DNA of 64,000 bases from Natronosporangium sp035305625. GTDB taxonomy: Bacteria > Actinomycetota > Actinomycetes > Mycobacteriales > Micromonosporaceae. Both the position numbers and the translations under genes were made by a program. Below, in pieces: positions 39,253 to 48,394 of this stretch. The stretch spans positions 62,001 to 126,000 of the forward strand of contig CAWEKD010000009.1 in assembly GCA_963809545.1 (NCBI GenBank). Direction: 5' to 3'. The stretch's first letter is position 1. Every line of letters begins with the position of its first letter. Under the pieces are notes generated by a model that did not search any database, was not told the origin of the DNA, and was given only the letters and a program-made list of their open reading frames with translations.

Positions 39253-40827
39253 TCAGGGCAGCGGAATCAACGGCTGCAGGTCCGCCTCCACGATCCCGCC
39301 CGCGGTGACCCGGACAACCGCCAGCGGCATGCCGACCACCCCACGGGGGAGGTCCGGCCGGACGAAGTAGAGGCCCGGGTCCACGTGCACGAACCCGAAC
39401 CAGCCGTCACCGTCGGTAACCGTGGTGGCCCGTTCGCCCCACGGCAGCACCGGCTCGAGCCGCACCGTGACCTGGTCCAGCACCGTGCCGTTGGTGAGCA
39501 CCAGCCGGCCGGTGACGTGCCCGTCGGTCGGGTTCTCCTTCCACGGCATCGCCGGCACCTCCGCCGGCTCCGCGAACGGCGCGTCCGGGCCGCTGGTCAA
39601 CGCCTCCGCCAGCGCCGCCCGCTCCGCCGAGCGCTGCTCCCACGGCCCGTCCACATAGGCATTGCTGGGGTTGGCGTACGAGTAGCCGCTCCACCCGGCC
39701 ACGGTGTTGCCCGCCGCGGTCGGGGTGAAGGTGTACTCGACCTGCGCCAGGCTGTCCTCGATCGAGTTCAGGTACAGCGCCGGACCGTTGACCGCCTGCC
39801 GCTCACCCTGCCAGTCGGCCAGCACCTCGGTCCACTCGGCGAACATCTGCGCCTGGTCGGGCATCCAGTTGCGCTTGTAGTTCATGGCCACGACCGTGTC
39901 CATGAACCCGCCCTCCAGCCAGCCCTTCCAGTCCTGCAGCACCTCGGCGTACGGCCGGGTGTTCTCCCAGCCGCCCATGGTCTGCGGTCCGTACGCGTAG
40001 GTGACCGCGTCCATGGACAGCCGCACGGTCGGGTCGATGTCCCACATCCCGAGGTAGATCTTGCGGACCAGGTTGGTCAGCTGCTCCCGCCGCCAGTCGC
40101 TGAACTGCGGGTCGTCCGGGGCGGGCACGTCGGTCCGCCCGGTCGCGGCCTGGAACCGGGCCAGCGACACCTCGCTGTACCCCCAGTCACTGTGGGTGGT
40201 GCTGGAGTTGTAGTCCGGGTACCGGATGTAGTCGAGGTTGATTCCGTCCACATCGTACTCACGGACGATGCTGCGGATCCCCTCCACGATGTAGTTGACC
40301 GCGGCCGGGTTGGCGGGGTCGATGAACACGTTGTTACCGATGAACTCGGCCCCGTCGTACCGCTTGTTCAGCCACCGGTCGGCGCCGGTCGCGTTCGGAC
40401 CGTTGGTGTTGAACACGTGGTCCGGGCTGCTCGGCGGGGTGGCCTGGTTCCACAGGGTGTTGACGTTGACCCAGGCGTGGACCTCCAGCCCGGCGGCGTG
40501 CGCCTGGTCGATCACCTCCTGCAGCGGGTCGTACGGTAGCGGGGCGATCGCGGCGTCGGTGCGCGGGTACTGCGCGCGGTTGCAGAAGCAGTCGTAGCGC
40601 CGAACCGTCTGCACGATCAGCGCGTTGGCGTTCAGGTCAAGCGCATCCTGGACCAGTTGGCTGACCTGCTCCGGGGTGTAGACGCCCTGGTTGAACGCGT
40701 CCACCCAGTACCCGCGCCACTGCGCGGGCGGGGCCTCGTCGGCGGCGGCCGGGGAAGCCGCTACCCCGACGGTCGCGACCAGTGTGCTGGCCAGCGCCAG
40801 CAGCACGGTCGGTAGTCGTCGCTTCAC
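39253..40827 (-). CDS. Secreted GHL10/DigH-type glycoside hydrolase-like protein
   Basis: 524 residues from GTG 40827, with AGGAGG four bases upstream; longer open sequence to 40884 is rejected. An N-terminal signal peptide (VKRRLPTVLLALAS...) ends near AAADEA at residue 29. The GHL10 (DUF187) TIM-barrel-like domain spans about 30-390 with RGYWVDAFNQG, HAWVNVNTLW, VREYDVDGINLDYIRYP and VVAMNYKRNW. A carboxypeptidase-regulatory-like beta domain follows (about 430-520). Relatives cleave denuded peptidoglycan glycans or polysaccharides. Two to three DasR-like dre sites lie upstream. Confidence 0.9.
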   Translation of the reverse strand: MKRRLPTVLLALASTLVATVGVAASPAAADEAPPAQWRGYWVDAFNQGVYTPEQVSQLVQDALDLNANALIVQTVRRYDCFCNRAQYPRTDAAIAPLPYDPLQEVIDQAHAAGLEVHAWVNVNTLWNQATPPSSPDHVFNTNGPNATGADRWLNKRYDGAEFIGNNVFIDPANPAAVNYIVEGIRSIVREYDVDGINLDYIRYPDYNSSTTHSDWGYSEVSLARFQAATGRTDVPAPDDPQFSDWRREQLTNLVRKIYLGMWDIDPTVRLSMDAVTYAYGPQTMGGWENTRPYAEVLQDWKGWLEGGFMDTVVAMNYKRNWMPDQAQMFAEWTEVLADWQGERQAVNGPALYLNSIEDSLAQVEYTFTPTAAGNTVAGWSGYSYANPSNAYVDGPWEQRSAERAALAEALTSGPDAPFAEPAEVPAMPWKENPTDGHVTGRLVLTNGTVLDQVTVRLEPVLPWGERATTVTDGDGWFGFVHVDPGLYFVRPDLPRGVVGMPLAVVRVTAGGIVEADLQPLIPLP

Positions 40828-40847
40828 AATGCCTCCTGTCGAGGGAC

Positions 40848-40863
40848 AGTGGACTAGACCTTT
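40848..40863 (-). promoter_or_regulatory. dre-like site 1 (DasR-type operator)
   Basis: Plus-strand AGTGGACTAGACCTTT matches about 12 of 16 bases of the Streptomyces DasR consensus ACTGGTCTAGACCACT. It lies 21-36 bases upstream of the GHL10 start. Confidence 0.5.
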
Positions 40864-40893
40864 GTCCCCCGCAACATAGGGCACCCGCCCCGC

Positions 40894-40909
40894 TGACGTC
40901 TAGACCACG
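40894..40909 (-). promoter_or_regulatory. dre-like site 2 (DasR-type operator)
   Basis: TGACGTCTAGACCACG contains GTCTAGACCAC, an 11-base exact match to the dre consensus. A third, weaker CTAGACC copy lies at 40931-40937. Confidence 0.5.
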
Positions 40910-40991
40910 CCCGCATTGACCCCAGATCAACTAGACCATGCATCCGTGAGTAACCAGCCCCATCCATCGCGGAGTCACGGACGCGCATAGA

Positions 40992-41023
40992 CCGGTGGCC
41001 CGGGCGGTACCGCCCGGGCCACC
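40992..41023 (-). terminator. Terminator of terC
   Basis: Perfect 32-bp palindrome (16-base arms, no loop) 21 bases after the terC stop. Confidence 0.75.
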
Positions 41024-41043
41024 GTGGTCGATCACCGGAGGCG

Positions 41044-42159
41044 TTACTCACCGCGCGGTGGGAGCGCGTCGCCGTCGGACCGCGGATCCGCTTCGGCTGA
41101 CCGCTCCGGCCCCGCCCCGCTGTCCGGACCAGGGACGTCACCGCTCGGCTGGTCCGCGGTGGCGGCGGCCACCTTCGCCAAGGCCCGCCGCCGATCCCGA
41201 GCGGATTTGATCAGGCTGGCCAGCGCGGTCAGCGCCAGCAGGCCGATGATGGTCACCAGGGACAGCCAGATCGGCACGTGCGGCGCCCAGGACACCGGCT
41301 CGCCCCCGTTGATGAACGGCACCCGGTTGTCCGCCAACGCCTCGACGATCATCTTGCCGCCGATGAAGATGAGCACCGCGGCCAGGCCGTAGGACAGGTA
41401 GACCAGCCGACTGACCAACCCGCCGATCAGGAAGTACAGCTGACGCAGGCCCATCAGGGCGAACACATTGGCGGTGAAGACCAGGTACGGCTCGCGCGTG
41501 ATCCCGAAGATGGCCGGGATCGAGTCCACCGCGAACACCAGGTCGGTGGTCCCGATCGCGATCATCACGATCATCATCGGGGTGACCATCCGCCGGCCGG
41601 CCTCCCGCGTGGTCAGCTTGCCGTCGCCGTAGCCGGAGCTGACCGGCAGCAACCGCCGACTCCAGCGGACCAGCACGTTCTCCCGGAACTCTGACGGATC
41701 CTCCTCTTCCGGCTTGGCGAACTTCCATCCGGTGTAGATCAGGAAAGCCCCGAACAGGTAGAAGATCCAGGCGAAGGTGCTGACCAGGGCGGCGCCGGCG
41801 GCGATGAACCCGCCCCGCATCACCAGCGCGATGATGATCCCGATGAGCAATACCTTCTGCTGGTACTGCCGCGGCACCGCGAACCTGCTCATGATCAGCA
41901 TGAACACGAACAGGTTGTCCATCGACAGGCTGTACTCAATGAGCCAGCCGCCGTAGAACTCTCCCGCATAGGTCGGGCCGGCGGTCAGCCACACCAGCCC
42001 GCCGAACAGCAGCGCCAGGCTCACATAGAAGGTGACCCACAGCGTCGATTCCCGCAGTGACGGTTCATGCGGGCGCCGACCGACGATCAGTAGGTCAAAA
42101 ATCAGGATCGCGGACAGCGCGATCAGGGTGATCGCCCAGGCCCCATACGACACATTCAT
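41044..42159 (-). CDS. TerC/Alx-family membrane protein, probable manganese exporter
   Basis: 371 residues from ATG 42159. About eight to nine membrane helices with the TerC signatures EYSLSMDNLFVFMLIM, GTTDLVFAVDSIPAIFGI and VFALMGLRQLYF; the intramembrane aspartates are the likely metal ligands. A long charged C-terminal tail (about 310-371) is rich in A, D and P. Alx-type TerC proteins export Mn2+. The upstream yybP-ykoY riboswitch supports this function here. Confidence 0.92.
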   Translation of the reverse strand: MNVSYGAWAITLIALSAILIFDLLIVGRRPHEPSLRESTLWVTFYVSLALLFGGLVWLTAGPTYAGEFYGGWLIEYSLSMDNLFVFMLIMSRFAVPRQYQQKVLLIGIIIALVMRGGFIAAGAALVSTFAWIFYLFGAFLIYTGWKFAKPEEEDPSEFRENVLVRWSRRLLPVSSGYGDGKLTTREAGRRMVTPMMIVMIAIGTTDLVFAVDSIPAIFGITREPYLVFTANVFALMGLRQLYFLIGGLVSRLVYLSYGLAAVLIFIGGKMIVEALADNRVPFINGGEPVSWAPHVPIWLSLVTIIGLLALTALASLIKSARDRRRALAKVAAATADQPSGDVPGPDSGAGPERSAEADPRSDGDALPPRGE

Positions 42160-42194
42160 GGATAAACCAGACCCTCCGGAACCACATCGCAGCA

Positions 42195-42301
42195 CCGGAG
42201 GTCTCTCCCGCCGTCTGCGGACCAGACGACCGACGGCGCCGGGTCCGGTCTTGCCGGGGGCCGTGCTGACGACACCGCCGCGAGGGAATACTCCCCTCCT
42301 C
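42195..42301 (-). promoter_or_regulatory. yybP-ykoY (Mn2+) riboswitch upstream of terC
   Basis: On the minus strand the leader contains the two conserved loops of this class, GGGGAGTA (42289-42296) and GGGAGAGACCTCC (42197-42209). P1 can form between GGAGG (42295-42299) and CCTCC (42197-42201). Between them lies the GC-rich arm with GTCGTCAGCAC and GGCAAGACC. The class senses Mn2+ and commonly controls TerC/Alx genes. It ends about 36 bases before the ATG, leaving room for control of translation. Confidence 0.8.
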
Positions 42302-42530
42302 TGGCGCCCCAGTGTGGCACATCCGGTTCCGGGCCGGGTGACCGGCAGCGGATACCCGCTATGGCGCGCCCCACGTACGCTAGAGCGGCGTCCACGGTCA
42401 CGAGCGGACCATCTCGACCCCCTGTTGACCGGTGCGCCCGACCACCCCCGGTCCGCCCGCCGGGCCGCCGGACAGCTCTGCGGAGCGCACGGCCGGATCC
42501 GCTCGGACCCTGAGTACTGCGAGGAGAAGC
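42302..42530. other. Divergent region between terC leader and lemA
   Basis: Together with the riboswitch this fills the 371-base gap between terC and lemA. It must hold both promoters. I see TACGCT at 42376-42381 as a possible -10 for lemA, without a good -35, and a clear GAGGAGA ribosome site at 42521-42527. No gene is supported. Confidence 0.4.
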
Positions 42531-43137
42531 ATGGATTCGATCGGGATCTGGTTAGTAGCGTGCGTCGGGGTGGTGATCATCGCAGCCCTCGCGCTGTGGG
42601 TGATCGCCATCTACAACGGCCTGGTCCGCGCCCGCAACGCCTACAAGAACGCCTTCGCCCAGATCGATGTGCAGCTGACCCGGCGGCACGACCTGATCCC
42701 GAACCTGGTCGAGACGGCCAAGGGGTACATGAAGCACGAGCGGGAGACGCTGGAGGCGGTCATCGCGGCCCGGGCCGGGGCGGTCAACGCCCAGGCCGCG
42801 GCCCAGGTCAACCCGGGTGACCCGGCCGCCATGCGGCAGCTGGCCGGCGCGGAGAACATGCTGACCCAGACCCTGGGCCGGCTGTTCGCGCTGTCCGAGG
42901 CCTACCCGGACCTGAAGGCGAACCAGAACATGATGCAGCTGTCGGAGGAGCTGACCTCGACCGAGAACCGGATCGCGTTCGCCCGCCAGGCACTACAACG
43001 ACTCGGTCATGCCCTACAACAACAAGCGCGAGTCGTTCCCGTCCAACCTGATCGCCGGCATGTTCGGGTTCCAGCCGGCGGCCCTGTTCGAGGTGGACGA
43101 CCCGGGCCAGCGGCAGGCCCCGCAGGTGTCGTTCTGA
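42531..43137 (+). pseudogene. lemA: LemA-family protein, frameshifted
   Basis: ATG 42531 with GAGGAGA upstream. An N-terminal membrane helix (about 7-29) is followed by the LemA helical bundle (RARNAYKNAFAQIDVQLTRRHDLIPNLV, AENMLTQTLGRLF, LTSTENRIAFARQ). After residue Q153, at 42987-42990, one extra base shifts the frame. The expected ending (HYNDSVMPYNNKRESFP ... PQVSF) continues in the next frame to a TGA at 43135-43137. As sequenced, the protein would run on in a wrong frame to 43364. Function of LemA is unclear; it is typically paired with an M48 peptidase, as here. Confidence 0.85.
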
Positions 43138-43209
43138 CCGAGAGGCCGCTGACCGGGCGGCCCGCTGACGCCAGCGGGCCGACGGTCTGGGTGCGGAAGA
43201 GGTATCGGT

Positions 43210-45128
43210 ATGAACTTCTTCGAGCGGCAACGCCAGGTCCGGCGCACCTCCACCCGGCTGGTGGTGCTGTTCGTGCTGGCGGTGATCGGCATCGTCCTCA
43301 GCGTCGACCTGGTGGTCCTGCTGATCGCCTCAGGCGATGGAGGTGTCCGGGATGGCGGCGCTGATGTTCGTAGCCCTGGCCACCCTGGTCACGCTCCTGA
43401 TCATCGCCCTGTCGTCGCTGATCAGGACGGCGATTCTGCGCCTGGTGGCGGCGGGCACGTCGCCCGCTCGCTGGGGGCGGTGCCGGTGCCGCCGAACACC
43501 ACCGATCCGCAGCTGCGCCGGTTGCGCAACGTGGTGGAGGAGATCGCCATCGCCTCCGGGGTGCCGGTACCCGAGCTGTACGTATTGGAGGACGAGCCCG
43601 CCATCAATGCGTTCGCGGCCGGCTGGTCCCCGCGGACGCGGCGGTGGCGGTCACCCGGGGCGCCCTGGACCGGCTCAATCGCGACGAGTTGCAGGGCGTG
43701 ATCGCGCACGAGTTCAGCCACATCGTCAACGGGGACATGCGGCTGAACATCCGACTGATGGGCCTGCTGTTCGGCATCCTGGTCCTCAGCATCGTCGGGC
43801 GGGTGCTGGTCCGGATCCGCGGGCAGCGGAACCCGCTCCCGCTGGTGGGGTTGGCGCTGATCGTGGTCGGGGCCGCCGGACTGTATACGGGCCGGCTGAT
43901 CAAGGCGGCGGTCTCTCGGCAACGGGAGTACCTGGCCGACGCCTCGGCGGTGCAGTTCACCCGCCAGACCGCGGGGTTGGTCGGGGCGCTGAAGAAGATC
44001 GCCGCCCTGCCGGACGGGTCGCAGCTGGACAACGGTCGGGCCGAAGATGTCAGCCACATGCTGTTCGGCTCAGGGAGGCGCATATCCCGCCTGTTCGCCA
44101 CCCACCCGCCGCTGCTGAAGCGGATCCAGGTCCTCGACCCCACCGTCAGCGCCGAGGAGCTCGAACAGCTAGAGCAGCGGTGGTGGGTGATGCCACCGGA
44201 CGGACTCGAGGAAGACCAGGCGATGGGGCTGGTGGAGGGACGCCCCGCTGGTCCCGCGCCCCGGTTGCCGGAACCGGCGGCCGTGATGGCGGCGGCGCCG
44301 GCGGCGGTGGTCGACACGGTCGGGACCGTGGCCGAGCCGGCTCACCACCAGGCGCAGGCCATCCTGCAGCACCTCCCCCCGGAACTCGCGGCCAAGGCCC
44401 ACGACCCGGCCATGGTGGTGCCGCTGGTGTTCGGATTGCTGCTGTCCTCCCAGCCCGGGGTCCGGGCCAACCAGCACGCCGTCCTGGTCGCCCGGCACGG
44501 GCAAGCGTTGGCGGACGCGGCGTGGCACGAAGGCGACGCTCTGGCCGGACTGCACCCGTTGCTGCGGCTCCCCCTCGCCCAGGTGGCGTTCCCCGCGCTG
44601 CGGCAACGACCCCACCCCGAGCAGAACGAGATCGTACGCAGCGTGCACCGACTGATTACGGCGGACGGCCGGCTGTCGGTCTCCGAATACTGCCTGTCCC
44701 GCTTGATGCACCAGTCGCTGTACGAGGCGAACCACCACCAGTCCCAGTGGGGCCGGCGGCTCACCACGTTGGCGGCGGTGCGGCCGGCGGCGCTCACCCT
44801 GCTGGCCTGCCTCGCCCAGGCGGGGCACACCGACGCCACCACCGCCGCGCAGGCGTTCCAGGTCGGCGCGACCCGGCTGTTCGGGGGGACCCCGCCGCCC
44901 TACCAGCCGCCGGCGGAAGGGGTCACCGCGCTGGAGCAGGTGTGGCCGGACCTCGACGGGCTGGTGCCGGAGGACAAGGAACGGCTGGTGCAGGCGCTGG
45001 TCGAGGTGGTCAGCTACGCCGACGGGGTGACCGTACCGGAAGCGGAGATGCTGCGGCTGGTGTGCGCCATGCTGCACTGCCCCCTGCCGCCGCTGACCGA
45101 GCTGGCGGGGGCGGAGCGGCCGCGCTGA
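43210..45128 (+). pseudogene. M48-family membrane metallopeptidase, three frameshifts
   Basis: ATG 43210 follows GAAGAGG. Frame 1 encodes MNFFERQRQVRR and a membrane helix. Between 43322 and 43345 the coding frame moves to the next one (MAALMFVALATLVTLLII). Near 43436-43455 it returns (GGGGHVARSLGAVPVP). Near 43628-43634 it moves again to the frame that runs to 45128. The pattern fits one inserted and two missing bases, each in a G-rich run. The intact part carries the zinc motif HEFSH and SRQREYLADASA, then a long C-terminal region of about 300 residues. The family cleaves membrane proteins. Confidence 0.85.
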
Positions 45129-45135
45129 CTCGTCC

Positions 45136-45177
45136 CGGTGGCGCTGGTCGGCTGGTCCACGCCGGCCAGCGCCACCG
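45136..45177. terminator. Terminator between M48 gene and uvrB
   Basis: 17-bp stem (45136-45152 with 45161-45177, one G-T pair) and an 8-base loop between convergent genes. Confidence 0.75.
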
Positions 45178-45219
45178 TCCGCCCTACGCCGATTCCGCAA
45201 GCTCCGCCCAAGCCGGCCG

Positions 45220-47346
45220 TCACCGGCCAGCGGCGTCCATCGCCCGCAGTTCCTTCTTCAACTCGGCGATCTCGTCCCGGATCCGGGCCGCCACCTCGAA
45301 CTGCAGCTCGCGGGCGGCGGCCAGCATCTGCTCGTTCAGCTCCTCCACCAACTCCACCAACTGGGCACGGGCCATACCCTCGGTCTCGGCCACCACCGCT
45401 CGGCCCCGGGAGCGGGTCTCCGGCACCGGCCCCTTGCCCCGGGAGACGTGCCGCCCGGCACCACCGACCACCGCCCCACCTGGAGCGTGGCCGGCCAGCG
45501 CCCCGGCGGTGTCCTCGGCCTCCCGGTAGATGTCGTCCAGAATGTCGCGGATCTGCTTGCGCAGCGGTTCGGGGGTGATCCCCCGCTCCTGGTTGTAGGC
45601 GATCTGCTTGGCCCGCCGCCGCCGGGTCTCCTCGATCGCCTCCGCCATCGCGGGGGTGATCGTGTCGGCGTACATGTGGACCTGACCGGAGACGTTCCGG
45701 GCCGCCCGCCCGATGGTCTGGATCAACGACCGGGGGCTGCGCAGGAACCCCTCCTTGTCCGCGTCCAGGATCGCCACCAGCGACACCTCGGGCAGGTCCA
45801 GCCCCTCCCGGAGCAGGTTGATCCCGACCAGCACGTCGTACTCACCCAGCCGCAGCTCCCGCAGCAGCTCCACCCGACGCAGGGTGTCCACCTCCGAGTG
45901 CAGGTAGCGCACCCGGATGCCGTGCTCCAGCAGATAGTCGGTCAGGTCCTCCGCCATCTTCTTGGTCAGGGTGGTGACCAGCACGCGCTCGTCCCGCTCG
46001 GCCCGCAGCCGGATCTCGTGCATCAGGTCGTCGATCTGCCCCTTGGTCGGCTTGACCACCACCTCGGGGTCCACCAAGCCGGTGGGGCGGATCACCTGCT
46101 CCACCACCTGCCCGCCGGTCTGCTCCAGCTCCCACGGCCCGGGGGTGGCGGACAGGAACACCATCTGCCCCACCCGCTCCAGGAACTCGTCGAACCGCAG
46201 CGGCCGGTTGTCCTGCGCGCTCGGCAGCCGGAACCCGTGCTCGACCAGCACCCGTTTACGGGAAGCGTCCCCCTCGTACATGCCGCCGAGCTGCGGCACG
46301 GTCACGTGCGACTCGTCGATCACGGTGAGGAAGTCGTCCGGGAAATAGTCCAGCAGACAGTGGGGTGGCTCGCCGGGCGATCGCCCGTCGATGTGCATCG
46401 AATAGTTTTCGATCCCGGAGCAGAACCCCACCTGGCGCATCATCTCGATGTCGTAGGTGGTGCGCATCCGGAGCCGCTGCGCCTCCAGCAGCTTGCCCTG
46501 CCGCTCCAGCTCGGCCAGCCGCTGCTCCAGCTCGGCCTCGATGCCGCGCAGCGCCCGCTCCATCCGCTCCGGCCCGGCGGTGTAGTGGCTGGCCGGGAAG
46601 ATCAGCAGCTCCTCGGCCTCCCGGACCACGTCCCCGGTCAACGGGTGCAGGTAGTAGAGCCGGTCCACCTCGTCGCCGAACATCTCGATCCGGACCGCCA
46701 GCTCCTCGTACGCCGGGATCACCTCCAGGGTGTCTCCCCGCACCCGGAACGTACCCCGCTGGAACGCCACATCGTTGCGGGTGTACTGGATGTCCACCAG
46801 CCGACGCAGCAGCTGGTCCCGGTCGAACTCCTGCCCGACCCGCACCCGGACCGCCCGGGAGAGGTACTCCTCGGGGGTGCCGAGGCCGTAGATGGCGGAC
46901 ACGGTGGCGACCACCACCACGTCCCGCCGGGTCAGCAGCGACATGGTGGCCGAGTGCCGCAGCCGCTCCACCTCCTCGTTGATGGAAGCGTCTTTCTCGA
47001 TGTAGGTGTCGGTCTGCGGGATGTACGCCTCGGGCTGGTAGTAGTCGTAGTACGAGACGAAGTACTCCACCGCGTTGTGCGGCAACAGCTCCCGGAACTC
47101 CTTGGCCAGCTGGGCGGCCAGGGTCTTGTTCGGGGCCAACACCAGGGTCGGGCGTTGCAGCTGCTCGATCAGCCAGGCGGTGGTCGCGCTCTTACCGGTG
47201 CCGGTGGCTCCGAGCAGCACGACGTACCGTTCCCCGGCCCGGATCCGGCGGGTGAGCTCGGCGATGGCAGCGGGCTGGTCGCCGGCCGGCTGGTAGTCGC
47301 TGACCACCTGGAACCGGCCGTCGACCCGGGGGATGTCGACCGTCAT
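45220..47346 (-). CDS. uvrB: UvrB, nucleotide excision repair helicase
   Basis: 708 residues from ATG 47346 (an in-frame GTG three codons earlier is possible). Walker A GATGTGKS is near residue 46. The damage-probing beta-hairpin region is YYDYYQPEAYIPQTDTYIEK, helicase motifs include DESHVT and QTIGRAARN, and the C-terminal UVR domain (VELVEELNEQM) binds UvrC. UvrB verifies DNA damage after loading by UvrA. I see no clear LexA-type palindrome in the upstream region. Confidence 0.97.
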   Translation of the reverse strand: MTVDIPRVDGRFQVVSDYQPAGDQPAAIAELTRRIRAGERYVVLLGATGTGKSATTAWLIEQLQRPTLVLAPNKTLAAQLAKEFRELLPHNAVEYFVSYYDYYQPEAYIPQTDTYIEKDASINEEVERLRHSATMSLLTRRDVVVVATVSAIYGLGTPEEYLSRAVRVRVGQEFDRDQLLRRLVDIQYTRNDVAFQRGTFRVRGDTLEVIPAYEELAVRIEMFGDEVDRLYYLHPLTGDVVREAEELLIFPASHYTAGPERMERALRGIEAELEQRLAELERQGKLLEAQRLRMRTTYDIEMMRQVGFCSGIENYSMHIDGRSPGEPPHCLLDYFPDDFLTVIDESHVTVPQLGGMYEGDASRKRVLVEHGFRLPSAQDNRPLRFDEFLERVGQMVFLSATPGPWELEQTGGQVVEQVIRPTGLVDPEVVVKPTKGQIDDLMHEIRLRAERDERVLVTTLTKKMAEDLTDYLLEHGIRVRYLHSEVDTLRRVELLRELRLGEYDVLVGINLLREGLDLPEVSLVAILDADKEGFLRSPRSLIQTIGRAARNVSGQVHMYADTITPAMAEAIEETRRRRAKQIAYNQERGITPEPLRKQIRDILDDIYREAEDTAGALAGHAPGGAVVGGAGRHVSRGKGPVPETRSRGRAVVAETEGMARAQLVELVEELNEQMLAAARELQFEVAARIRDEIAELKKELRAMDAAGR

Positions 47347-47444
47347 GCCCTCCACGCTACGCGCCCGGCCCGACAGGGTGGTGATGCCGGGCGGTGCCGC
47401 CGCCGATCACCACCCCGTCGGGCCCGGAACGGCCACCGGGACCA

Positions 47445-47461
47445 CCGGGGACGCTCCCCGG
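47445..47461 (-). terminator. Short hairpin after the sugar ABC operon
   Basis: CCGGGGA/TCCCCGG 7-bp stem with a 3-base loop, 6 bases after the permease stop at 47468. Confidence 0.45.
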
Positions 47462-47467
47462 CCCCGG

Positions 47468-48394
47468 TCACTCCTTGACCGCGGACGCCGCCACCCCCTG
47501 CACGAAGTACCGCTGGAACGTGAAGAAGATGATCGCCATCGGCAGGGTGGTGATCAGCGCCCCGGCCAGGATGGTGTTCCAGGGGTTGGCCTCCCCGAAC
47601 GCTCCCCGCAGCAACGCCAATCCCACCGGCAGGGTACGGAGATCCGGATTGCCGGGTGCGGCGATCAAGGGATGGAGGAAATCGTTCCAGACCGCTTGCG
47701 TGGACAGGATGGTCAGCGCGATCAACCCCGGCGCGGCCACCGGCAGCATCACCCGCCAGAACGTCTGGAAGGTGCTGGCGCCGTCGATCGCCGCCGCTTC
47801 CTCCAGCTCCGCCGGCAGCTGCTCGAAGAACTGCTTCATCAAGAAGATGCCGAAGGCGTCGAACATCAGCGGCAGGATCAACCCGGCGTACGTGTTGATG
47901 ATGCCCATCTCTTTCATGACGATGAACCGCGGGATCGCCAGCACGATCGCCGGCACCGCCATCACCGACACCACCAACCCGAACACCAGCGTCCGCCCGA
48001 CGAACCGCAGCCGGGCCAGGGCATAGCCGGCCAGTGCGCACAGGACCAGCCGACCCAGCACCACCAGCACCGTCACCACGACCGAGTTCAGCAGCCAGCG
48101 CGGCAACTGGACGCTGCCTCGGTCCAGCCCTCGCAGCCCCTCCAGGGTCCAGCCGTACCGGGGATCGGCCCACGGGGTGACGGGATGGGCGGCGATGTCC
48201 GGCAGGGTCTTGAACACCGTCACCGCGGACAGCACGAACGGATAGAGGAACACCAGCGCGAACCCGACCAACACGCCGTAGCCGAGGAACCGCCGGATCG
48301 GCCGCCAGACCGGGGTGCCGGAGCGGCGGGGGCGCCGAAGCTCCGGCGGGGTGGTCGGGCGCGCGGGGGTGGACACGTCGACTGCCATCGTCAT
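47468..48394 (-). CDS. Sugar ABC transporter permease (MalG type)
   Basis: 308 residues; ATG 48394 overlaps the previous stop (ATGA). Six membrane helices. The EAA loop that docks on the ATPase reads LPAELEEAAAIDGASTFQTFWRVMLP, placing it in the carbohydrate uptake (CUT1) family. The ATPase subunit is not in the window; many actinobacteria share one MsiK-type ATPase among such systems. Confidence 0.93.
   Translation of the reverse strand: MTMAVDVSTPARPTTPPELRRPRRSGTPVWRPIRRFLGYGVLVGFALVFLYPFVLSAVTVFKTLPDIAAHPVTPWADPRYGWTLEGLRGLDRGSVQLPRWLLNSVVVTVLVVLGRLVLCALAGYALARLRFVGRTLVFGLVVSVMAVPAIVLAIPRFIVMKEMGIINTYAGLILPLMFDAFGIFLMKQFFEQLPAELEEAAAIDGASTFQTFWRVMLPVAAPGLIALTILSTQAVWNDFLHPLIAAPGNPDLRTLPVGLALLRGAFGEANPWNTILAGALITTLPMAIIFFTFQRYFVQGVAASAVKE

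Noticed and set aside
42987..43640. Programmed frameshifting in lemA and the M48 gene
   Set aside because: Four separate shifts in mixed directions and no slippery heptamer with a following structure; indels are simpler.
43337..45529. 730-codon frame overlapping the M48 gene
   Set aside because: Only its first part is peptidase sequence; after the second indel it is a shadow frame.
47347..47467. LexA/SOS box before uvrB
   Set aside because: No GAAC-N4-GTTC-like palindrome seen upstream.
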